From NCBI GenBank assembly GCA_030549495.1, contig JAUIRK010000446.1:159178-223177 (forward strand): a DNA stretch of 64,000 bases, in the 5' to 3' direction. This stretch comes from Nectonema munidae. Its lineage: Eukaryota; Nematomorpha; Nectonematoida; Nectonematidae. Below the pieces are notes generated by a model, which saw only the letters and a program-made list of their open reading frames with translations, searched no databases and was not told the DNA's origin. This document shows, piece by piece, positions 27,463 through 36,712 of the stretch. The first letter of the stretch is position 1; each line of letters begins with the position of its first letter. Both the position numbers and the translations under genes were made by a program.

Positions 27463-27689
27463 TGAAGAAATTATAAGGTTAAGTACAGATAATGTCAGAA
27501 TTTTGTTGAAAAATTTTAATTTTTGATTTTTGACATTAGAGGGTCATTCAACTACCGTAAAAATGGTATCATAAGATGCAGCTACTGATTTTAAGAACCT
27601 GATAAAATTTGAAGGAATATAATTCGACCAATTTTGTATAATTAATTTTTTAACGTCCCCTCATCAACACTAATAGACTTAAAAGGAAA

Positions 27690-28290
27690 GAAAATTCACT
27701 TTCAAAACATTTTAATGAAAAGTTTACTTGTAGCAAAGCCTATTTATGAAGTAAATTTGGCTATTCAAGGTCTTGGAGCTATGATTTTAGATGCTTCAGA
27801 AAGATTTCAAGCTTTTCTAATTAAACAGCCACTGTAGAAAAGAAGGTTGAAAACTGAGAGCTTTGGAAACTTTCCAATGCTAAAGGAAGTTTTCGTTAAC
27901 AAAGACTTGTAACTGAATTTTGTTTTCACATCTAATTACTCTGCACCACTCTTTTCGATATTTCTGTTTAGAATACCTCACACTAGAAAATTAGATTCGC
28001 AATATTTTTCTTGTTGATAGCTTGTATTAGTAAAAATGCAAACCTTGCTAAAAATGACCTCATTGACTGGACAACAGTTTTGCTGAAAATTCGATTTAAC
28101 ACAAAGAGCTTGGAAGAATTTTGGTGTGCATGATATTACAAGCCTTCTTTTAGCAAAAAACTATTCGGATGCCCTTTGTTACTACTTGTATTTGTGAATT
28201 AGCATTTATTACTGTTAAAACATAAAATTCAAATCGATTAATTTGAAAGATGACTTAGAAAGCAATAATGTCCAACACTATTTTAGAGTT
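27690..28290 (+). pseudogene. hAT transposase C-terminal relic (ZBED5/SCAND3-like)
   Basis: Plus-strand fragments in several frames resemble the C-terminal half of Buster/Charlie-type hAT transposases: an RRLKTESFGNFPMLKEVFV stretch, then NDLIDWTTVLLKIRFNTKSL with EEFW, followed by LPFVTTCICELAF and NSNRLI. These parallel the family pattern ELIDLQxDxxLKxKF ... FW ... LLPFxTTYLCExxFS ... RNRL. No BED finger or catalytic first Asp is visible, and there are several stops. A weak but ordered match. Confidence 0.5.
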
Positions 28291-28894
28291 TTATCTTTTT
28301 ATTCAAGAGAAATAACAAAAATATTTGCGAGATAATAATTTTTTGTTTTTTTTTTAAAAAAGAATAAAATTATTTTGCAGTTAACTATGAGTGAAAAAAA
28401 TTCAAAATATGTGTAGAAATTAAAGTTAACAAAAAAAGAAGGGGAAAAGATCTTTATGAAACAGTTTTATAAGAAAATTGTCGTAAAATTGATTGATTGA
28501 TTAATTTGACGAAAAAGTACACGTGATATATGTGTTGAGTTGAATTTTTGGAAAGATCCGTTACTTGAAAAGGTTGACAATCACCGACATAAAGAAACAT
28601 TTTGAATTTTCTTTTACATAATGTAAAATGTCAAATTAAGAAAATGAAGTCTAGCTCCAGATATGCTGGATTATATCTCCCTTTTTAAAAATATAAATTC
28701 TCCTTTCTTCTCACGTAATTTTCATTTTAGTTTTTAGAATAAATTCACAGCAAATTTATGACAAACATCTTTTATATCAAGAATTCTCAACCAAGGGCAA
28801 CAAATATTCAAATACTCTTTCAAAAGTTTACTTATTACATAATTAATTAATTTAAAAAAATTTAATTTTATTGAACTTAAATGAAATAAAAAAT
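28291..28894. other. no gene seen
   Basis: AT-rich sequence between the hAT relic and the LTR element. No feature I can support. Confidence 0.45.
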
Positions 28895-29042
28895 TTATAA
28901 TTCTTAATTTAAATACTACTTTGATCGTCCTTTCTTCTGCAACTTTTATTCATTTTTTCTTGTATATATATGCATGTTATTTTGATATCATTCACTTTCC
29001 TTACAAAGTTCTTTTGTTGAATAAAAGCTCCAGCTTTTCACT
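28895..29042 (+). repeat. 5' LTR of Ty3/gypsy element
   Basis: Shares almost its whole length with 32738-32882, from TTTATAATTCTTAATTTAAA to CCAGCTTTTCACT. The small differences include the length of a TATA-type simple run. Ends are estimated from where the two copies stop matching. Confidence 0.75.
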
Positions 29043-32000
29043 TTTGTTTTCATCAAAATTTTATTCAACAAATAAGCTATTTTTTATGGACAAGATCATC
29101 AAACCTAAGGAATTCACTATATCAACTGACAATGAACAAAGCGGAAAACTTTGGAAACACTGGTTTAGAGGTTTCGCCTACTATCTCGAATGTTTAGAAG
29201 GGCTTAACCCAAACAAACTAGAATTATTACTTCTGCATTTGGGAGCTGACGTTGCAGAGACTGTTCAAGACGCTACCAGTTACGAGTTGGCTATTGAACA
29301 ACTGAAAACCGCATATGTCAAAACACCCAACGAAGTTCACGCAAGACATCTTCTCGCAACAAGAATCCAACAACCCGGAGAAACTATAGACTCTTTTTTT
29401 CATTCATTAAAGGTTTTATCCATTAATTGCAATTTTAAAGCAGTTACTGGGGATGAACACAAAAATCTATTTATAAGGGATTCTTTAATTTCTGGTCTCA
29501 GGAATACTGCGATTCGAACCCGTTTGTTGGAGAATCCAAAGTTGGATCTTGAAACAGCAATAAATCAAACAAGAGCTATGGAGCAAGCAATCAATAGAAA
29601 CAAAAGTTATGATACAAATTCCACACATTTAGCGGCAGCTTCAAAGGACGAGCATCTTGAAGATTCTACTAGTAATCACACTCAACAAGAAGTTTGTACC
29701 TCCTTTACAACGCCGTCTAAAGTTGGTAAATGTTATTTTTGTGGTGGCAAACGGCATTACAAGGACCAAAGAGAACTCTGTCCAGCAAAAACTCAAACAT
29801 GTTTTATATGCAAAAAAATTGGTCATTTCAGCAAGGTTTGCAAATCTTCGCAAAAAATTCTCTCGATGCTAAATTCAAGCTTTATTCACTCCAGCTGGAA
29901 AAGTGTTGTATTTCTAAATGGTGATAAATGCTACGCATTCTTGGATACAGGGAGTACAGACAATTTTATTGACAAAAAGACTACAATATCTCTAAAACTA
30001 AAGTTGCTCTCATGCAAAGAACAGGTTAGTATGGCTTCTTGTCGTTTTAAAATCCAGGTACTTGGAAAAGTTAAGGCGTCGTTACGTGTTCATAACCGGT
30101 TGTATGAAGATGAAGAATTCTTAGTCTTACCCGATTTATGGAAACAAGTTATCTTGGGAATGAGCTTTATGAAAAAGCATAAAGAGGTAAGGATTTGTCT
30201 GGGAGGAAAGAATGCTCCTATATCTTTTTCGTTTCCTTGTGGAGTTAATGGTCCTCAAAAGAATTGTGCAACTAAGAAGTACTCTGAAATAAAACTTTTC
30301 AAGTTCCTAACTCTCGAGTGTAAACCTATCGCTACAAAAACAGCAAAATTCAACATAAAAGACGGTGAATTTATTAAATCTGAAATTTCTCGATTATTGA
30401 AAGCTGGAGTCATTGAAGAATCAAATTCTCCGTGGCGAGCCCAAATAGTTCTCGTACCTAAAAGTAATGGAAATAAAAGAATGGTAATAGATTTTTCATG
30501 TACTATAAATAAATATACCTTACCTGATGCTTACCCCTTACCTGATTTGAACGAATTGGCTGCTAAAGTGTCAAAGTTCAAATGTTTTAGTTTGATAGAT
30601 TTCTCCGAAGCATACTATCAGGTCGAGTTAAGAGAGGAAGAACGTATGTATACTGCGTTTGAAGCATGTGGCAAACTTTTCCAATTTACCAAAATTCCCA
30701 TGGGCGTGACAAATGGTGCTTCTGCATTTCAACGCTATATCAACAATTTTATTTCATCAAATAAACTTGTCAACACTTTTTTATATTTAGATGACGTGAT
30801 TGTTTGTGGGAAGTCCTTGGAAGAGCAAAACCATAATCTGAAGCTGCTTTTTGATGCGATCAAGGCAAACTCCCTTAGGATAAATTGGAACAAAAGTAAA
30901 TTCTGTCTAACGCATATTAAATTTCTCGGATATGAGATTAGCAAAGGACAATTAAGACCTGACCAAGATCGTGTAAAGCCATTGATGTAGATGCCCATTC
31001 CAAGATCTACTGCTGAGCTAAAAAGAATGATGGGATTCTTCTCATACTACTACGCGAAATGGATTCGTGACTTTTCGAAAAAGATACAGCCACTTACAAA
31101 AGTTTCTTCCTTTCCTTTGGACACAGAACAAAGAAAAGTAATAAATTCCTTGAAAGAAGAGATTAAAGATTCCACTCTAAGAGCAATTGAACAAGATAAA
31201 CCACTAGTGTTGGAGACTGATGCATCTAATAAAACAATTGCTGCTTGTCTTTTACAAGAAGGGAGACCAGTTGGTTTCTTTTCAAAAACACTAAATCCTG
31301 CTGAGAAAAATAGGCACATAGTGGAAAAAGAAGCTCTCGCCATCGTTGAGGCCATACACAATTGGAAGCAATTTTTAGTTGGGCAAAAATTCACAGTGGT
31401 GACGGATCAAAAAGCTATTTTTTACATATTTGACCCACGTGGTAAAAGCAAAATAAAAAGTGACAAAATGCTTCTTTGGCGCTTGGAACTAGCTTCTTAT
31501 TCCTTTGACATCAAATATCGCCCTTAAATAGAAAACGTAACAGCTGATGCACTATCAAGGTCTTGCACCGTCTCCAAACAATCTTTAGATTTACAACGAA
31601 TGCACAATCATTTGATTCATCCAGGAATCCGACGAATGCACCACTACGTAAGAGAAAATAACTTACTTTTTTCGATGGAAGAAATCAAAGTTTTAACAAA
31701 TAACTGCCAAGTATGTCAAAAGTGTAAGCCAAGATTCTACAATTCTGACCAACATCACATTATCAAGTCTACTAAAACTTTTGACAGATTGTCGATTGAC
31801 TTTAAAGGTCCCTTACCCTCTAACAACAAAAATAAGTATATCCTAACTATCATAGACGAAACTCAAGGTTCCCTTTTGCCTACGCGTGCAAAGATCTATC
31901 ATCAAGTACTGTTATTAGTTGCTTACAAGACCTGTTTACAACCTTTGGGTATCCAAAGTACATACATTCGGATAGATGTAAGTCCATTCTTTCTGACGAA

Positions 32001-32737
32001 CTTAAATCGTTTCTCTTAGTTAGAGGTATAGGCTCGACATTTACTTCTGCTTACAATCCTCAAGGAAATTCCCAGTGTGAACGTTATAATGGTTTGATTT
32101 GGAGGACAATAACTTTAGCAACTGAAACTTTTGGTCTGCCAATTGAAAGCTGGGAAGAAGTTTTGCCTAAGAGTCTGAACGCGTTAAGAACTCTGCTCAA
32201 TACGACGACTAATAAAACGCCTCATGAAAGAATTTTTACGTTTGAAAGAGGCACAGCAAACTCAAAACTCCCATGTTGGCTCTCTGAATCAAAGACTGCA
32301 TGGATAAAGAAATTTCCTATTCATTCTAAAACGAAACCTCAGGTCGAACTAGTGGAGCTTTTGGAAGTAAATCCGTAATGCGCACGTGTGAGGTACCAAG
32401 ATGGAAAGGAAAACACAGTTGCCTTGAAACATCTAGCTCCAAGTGCCATAGATGTTGAGCCCTTACCAGATGAAAATGAAGAGACATCAGTACATGGTGC
32501 TAATCAAAAAGATAATGTTGAAGAAGATGCTGACAGAGATAGTCCAAGGCTGAGGCGTTCGTGCAGAGAGCGGAAACCCATCAGAAGACTTGGGATCGAG
32601 GATTCTTTTTGAAGATTGTAATATTCAAATTGTGGAATTCCTTTGTGTGATTTTTTTCATCTTTATTTGAATGCATGTCTTTTCTATAATTTTATCATTT
32701 GAATGCTATATATTCCCTATTTATCTCTGTTATAACT

Positions 32738-32882
32738 TTTATAATTCTTAATTTAAATACTACTTTGATCGTCCTTTCTTCTGCAACTTTTATTCATTTT
32801 TTCTTGTATATGCATGTTATTTTGATATCATTCACTTTCCTTACAACGTTCTTTTGTTGAATAAAAGCTCCAGCTTTTCACT
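32738..32882 (+). repeat. 3' LTR of Ty3/gypsy element
   Basis: Second copy of the ~145-bp terminal repeat, following the end of the integrase region. An inverted partial copy begins only about 12 bases beyond it. Confidence 0.75.
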
Positions 32883-32894
32883 AATTAAACAAAA

Positions 32895-32957
32895 TGATGA
32901 AAACAAAAGTGAAAAGCTGGAGCTTTTATTCAACAAAAGAACGTTGTAAGGAAAGTT
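32895..32957 (-). repeat. inverted partial LTR copy
   Basis: This stretch is the reverse complement of the last ~45 bases of the LTR plus the first bases of the leader that follows the 5' LTR (the GTTTTCAT word). It forms a near-palindrome with the 3' LTR and ends exactly where the MULE terminal repeat begins. It derives from a second, inverted copy of the same family or from a rearrangement. Confidence 0.7.
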
Positions 32958-32960
32958 CTA

Positions 32961-33172
32961 GGAGAATCTCTGATTGTGGTGATTCACTGATTATTTCTTC
33001 ATTCTTTGATCTAACCGCTTCCTCATCACTCTCTCTTACTCTATATAAGCTTGTTATTCTTTTAACATGCTCACTCGCTATGTGCGCATTGATAACGTCT
33101 GAGAAAGAAGTGTATGAGTTTGACGGGTGTGTGGCATAAAACGAAATCAAATAACTGGCATATATTGAAGAA
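32961..33172. repeat. left terminal inverted repeat of MULE
   Basis: Begins GGAGAATCTCTGATTGTGG and ends CATATATTGAAGAA at its inner side. It contains a TATATAAG box with neighbouring CTCTCTCTTACTC. It matches the reverse complement of 36172-36426 except for one internal gap of about 45 bases. Confidence 0.85.
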
Positions 33173-33892
33173 TAGATATTTAATTTTAATTACATAATTT
33201 TATTCAACTTATTGTTAAATATTTATTATTTCAACACTTTAATGTATTATTTTAGACAAATTTATTTCTAACTATAGGTAGCAACCTCTCTATAACCATA
33301 AAATGTCAAATTTAAAACTGCTTAATATGAAAATAAAAAAATAATAGAATATATTATATTTTATTTCTACTTTATATGTACTATTACTTTTTAATTTTTA
33401 AATCAATACAAACATAATTAAATTTACCCAAAACAGTCTTCAATGTAATAATTAGATATTGTTTGAAAAAAAACATACAAGAAAATTTTTATTTCAAAAT
33501 AAAATAGATGAAGCATCAAATCTTGTTCCATTTAATATTGAAAAATCCACTTCATATGCTTCGTCTGTTTGATTTGACAGTTGGGTATCATGAGCATGAC
33601 AAATAACGGAGGTAAGTCTGGAAAGAAAAAGGAAAACATTTTTATTTCTAATCGTTTTGGATCCTTTCAATATTTTCTTCTCTCTCTTTTCTTTTGGCTT
33701 CGTTGCCCCCATTCGAGCAATACTTTGAATTTATTTCTTCTATCTCACACATATCTTTCATTAATTTTTCTTGTGAACTTATAAAAAAATTCATAACTTC
33801 CCAAGCTGTTGTATTTTCAAAAGGAAGGTGAGATTTCATTCTAAAAAGTTGCAAAAGGTTTATTGGAAAAGTAAAAAGTAAACTTATCGCTT
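33173..33892. other. MULE interior, no coding seen
   Basis: AT-rich stretch between the left terminal repeat and the inserted LINE tail. The short open frame at 33581-33784 has no domain. Probably non-coding element interior. Confidence 0.4.
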
Positions 33893-34670
33893 AAGAAAGA
33901 AAGAAAGATTTATTCAAGAAAAAATGTATAAAAAAATAACAAATTATAAAGTGTAATAAAAAAAACCTTTCCGATGGTGCAGATTGGCTCAGACACTTAT
34001 GTAATAAACAATTACATCAAAATTCGGATTTTTCAAAAGGCCTGATTGAGCCGCTAAGATGAAATCCCGATAATAAAAAACAGCAAACATTCAGTACTTC
34101 ATTTCATATTTTCTAATTTGTAATATATACAATAATTATAGTAAGTGTTATTATGAAAACATGCCTATATATATAAATACATAGATTGAACATACAATTA
34201 AAATATAAATGTTCATATACATTCATATTTGAAGTATATATATATACATTATACATATATAAAATACGAGTTCATCTGTATAGATAGCGTAAAGATTTAA
34301 ATGTATGGTATATATTCTATAAAATATTTTATATGGTTTCTATTGAAACGAACATGAGTAGCAGTTAGGAATTACACATACCGATCTGTATTTTTCAGTA
34401 TACTCTATTTTCTGTGTTTTTTTGAAAGACCCAATATTTAGATTTATAAGGTTGAGTATATGGGTATTCGAATTCCAAAAGTTTGATAATTTATATTTTA
34501 GGGTTTGATAATATTTCACTCTGTTATAGTAAGGCAAACGAGCTATATTTTTGTTGCGAAGGTCATATCTGAAATCATAAGAGAAAAAGTCTAAAATATT
34601 GTTAAAAATTTTGGGTAACTTCCCATTAAATAATTTAAATATATACATAGCAAGTTTGAAATGAAACAAA
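33893..34670 (-). mobile_element. L2/CR1-like LINE 3' fragment nested in MULE
   Basis: Minus-strand frame 34669-34340 encodes the typical LINE C-terminus: FHFKLAMYIFKLFNGKLP, a Arg-rich LRNKNIARLPYYNR and LKYKLSNFWNSN, then FKKTQKIEY. About 430 bases of 3' UTR follow, ending in AATAAAT plus (CTTT)n at 33893-33907. It is strongly 5'-truncated, leaving only the last ~110 residues. Its position inside the MULE means it arrived later. Confidence 0.78.
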
Positions 34671-34776
34671 TCATTTACTTAAGGATTTTATTTTCCAGAA
34701 ATAGATTATTGGTATGGCAAATATAAATGGTATTATATATATATCTCAAAGCTTTTTTCTGTGTTTTTTCACTTAC

Positions 34777-35990
34777 GCGTTGTGAAACCCTTCACAATGA
34801 TTGTTTGTTCTAATTGCTTTTCCTTGTACATTCCATATGTTTATATTGCAATTGCGAATCCAAGTAATTTCAAAATATTCAATAAAACTACAAATTTCAA
34901 GGGGTTATAAAAATCTCTTCATTTTGTTAAATATATATTTCGCCTAAAATTTTTGAGTCAATAAAAGTTTAAAGTAAACGTATAAAGTACTTCTGAAGAT
35001 GGCAAAAATGCAATTGCAAGTAACATCCTAATACAATGTCTGAATTTAGTTGATTTTGAGTATTTGGACCCATACCCTAAGGATGCTAGCTTTCTGTAGA
35101 CCGATTGACAGAAATGAAAATAACATCCCGAGTATGTGGCATTAACAAAAGACTAAAATGAATGTATTAAAAGAAACAAATTTAAATTAAAAGTAAATAA
35201 AAAAAAAGTACTTTTTTTCATTAAGAAATAATTCCTTTTTCAAAATCACCACAAATACTAGTAACTTGATCTTCCCGAATTACTTTTTTCAGACTTTGGA
35301 AGATATTACTTAAAAAAATACATTTTAAAGATTTGAAGTAAAAAGAAAAAAGATTACTTATATGTTTCTTCTTTTTTTATCAGAAGCAAGAGCATAGAGT
35401 ATGGGGATTTGAATATTGTTGTGAAAAGCATATATATTACATATATTTTTCGGGTATTGTGAAAAATACCTTTTGGAGGGCATATTCTTTTTTTGTTGAA
35501 TCTAATTCTTCTTAAAATCGTTCTTTTCTTTCCAATTTTTTCTCGTTCTTCAGAATTTAAAATTGATAAGTTTTCTCTACAATAATAAAGAAGTATTAAA
35601 TATATTTGCATTAAAATTTAGGTGTAAGACATTTTGTATTATCTTTTAGGAGTGTTATTATAAAATGTAAATAAAAATATACTGATATATTTCACTTGTG
35701 GATTTTCTTGTTGTTAGCGCATCTGCTTTGATTTTTGTAGTAAATTTATTAACAGCTTCTGCAATGGGGTCATGACTATGAGGAATGAACTTTAATGTTG
35801 AGGAATCACTTTTTGATAATATGATTCTTCCTATAAAAGATATTTGTATTATAAAAATATTTGAAATTTATATTAAAAGTTTTTACCTGGGCATTTAGAC
35901 TTAGTACAATAATAATGTACTGTAGTTTGAAATTCTTGTTTTTTAAAGTATTTGTAACCGTCTCTAAACATTTGATTTTCTCAAAGAAAA
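34777..35990 (-). pseudogene. MULE transposase with N-terminal FLYWCH finger, introns retained
   Basis: On the minus strand, exon a (about 35990-35887) has MFRDGYKYFKKQ ... YYCTKSKCPG. A GT-AG intron leads to exon b (35830-35683) with RIILSKSDS ... IPHSHDPIAEAVNKF. Together they complete a FLYWCH zinc finger (Cys-Cys-His-His). A second phase-matched intron leads to exon c (35576-35470), NLSILNSEEREKIGKKR and ILRRIRFNKKR. Further left come MULE catalytic pieces: IQIPILYALASDKK, VTSICGDFEKG (DFE), FHFCQSVYRKLASLGYGSKY, EITWIRN, and RTNNHCEGFHNA ending at a GTAAGT donor at 34777. The first catalytic Asp region is not evident, and one frame change near FHFC and a stop after FEKGIIS indicate decay. 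Unlike typical intronless transposases, splice sites are well kept. Confidence 0.72.
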
Positions 35991-36171
35991 GTAAATGAAA
36001 ACAAAGATATTGTATTGTACAGATACAAGAATAGAATAAGATTGACAGCTGTCTTAGTGATGCTATCTCACTAATCCTATTATAAAGTCTGCAAGAAAAT
36101 ACTAAAGAAAGTAAATTCCAGATAATTACTTTCACATTTTATGGGGATACAAACTCGATTGTTTATCCATT

Positions 36172-36426
36172 TTCTTCAATATATGACAGTTATTTGATTT
36201 CGTTTCATGCCTCACACCCATCAAATTCCATCCACTGCTTTCTCAGACGTTATCAATGCGCACATAGCGAGTGAGCATGTTAAAAGAATAACAAGCGTAT
36301 ATAGAGTAAGAGAGAGTGATGAGGAAAATAAGAACTGCACATTAGTGGAGAAGAGAGCAAGCAAGCTAGCGGTTAGATCAAAGAATGAAGAAATAATCAG
36401 TGAATCACCACAATCAGAGATTCTCC
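36172..36426. repeat. right terminal inverted repeat of MULE
   Basis: Inner end TTCTTCAATATATGACAG, outer end CAATCAGAGATTCTCC. It is the longer, probably ancestral version of the repeat. It lies directly upstream of the minus-strand transposase and probably carries its promoter (TATATA word at about 36.3 kb). The outer end faces the 91-aa repeat gene. Confidence 0.85.
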
Positions 36427-36435
36427 GACTACCTT

Positions 36436-36545
36436 ACGTCACATAAACTTAATTAATCATACACGCAGGTATGCAAACTAATTCATCATACACGCAGGTA
36501 TACAAATACGTCACATACACTTAATTCATCATACATTTCAAATAG
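36436..36545. repeat. short direct repeats upstream of repeat-protein gene
   Basis: The words ACGTCACATA-ACTTAATT and AATTCATCATACACGCAGGT occur two to three times in imperfect direct repetition within about 110 bases. They lie between the MULE end and the promoter of the 991-aa ORF. They could be part of the MULE flank or promoter elements. Confidence 0.6.
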
Positions 36546-36558
36546 AAGGGACCAAACA

Positions 36559-36566
36559 TATAAAAG
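36559..36566 (+). promoter_or_regulatory. TATA box candidate for the 991-aa ORF
   Basis: TATAAAAG lies 147 bases before the ATG at 36713. A second, weaker candidate (TTATAAATTA near 36686) would sit too close to the start codon for a normal leader. The context AAAATAAAAATG at the start codon is a favourable A-rich leader. Confidence 0.35.
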
Positions 36567-36712
36567 TATAGTAAGTAAAACATTAGCGAATCAAATTCAT
36601 CATACATGTTCTTAGTTTTGATTGGTTAAGAAAAATTAGTTTTCACTTTAGAAAACATAAGCTCCATTTTTAAAATATCCCACCTTATAAATTACCACTT
36701 GATAAAATAAAA

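Larger units (their letters stand above)
28895..32882 (+). mobile_element. Ty3/gypsy LTR retrotransposon (broken)
   Basis: A ~4.0-kb LTR element of the Ty3/gypsy group in plus orientation, treated as a fossil. Short direct repeats of roughly 145 bp at about 28895-29042 and 32738-32882 are its LTRs. They differ at only a few places, so the insertion is young. Parts in order: gag with two zinc knuckles, an aspartic protease (LDTGSTDNF), reverse transcriptase (YLDD), RNase H, and an integrase with an HHCC region and catalytic core. The coding part is broken, by about three interruptions. LTR edges are approximate because no clear TG...CA ends or target duplication were seen. Confidence 0.88.
32961..36426 (-). 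mobile_element. MULE DNA transposon with long terminal inverted repeats
   Basis: The ends 32961-33172 and 36172-36426 are inverted repeats of each other at high identity, and between them on the minus strand lies a FLYWCH/MULE transposase. Long inverted repeats of this size are typical of Mutator-like elements. The left repeat lacks about 45 internal bases present in the right one. A LINE tail (33893-34670) has inserted between the left repeat and the transposase. No convincing 9-10 bp target duplication is visible (left flank AAAGTTCTA, right flank GACTACCTT), so the outer limits may be off by several bases. Confidence 0.75.

Noticed and set aside
32961-36426. Reading the inverted repeats as two solo LTRs in opposite orientation
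   Set aside because: Their TATA box and length would fit, but similarity continues past any TG...CA boundary, and a MULE transposase lies between them, which explains both repeats at once.
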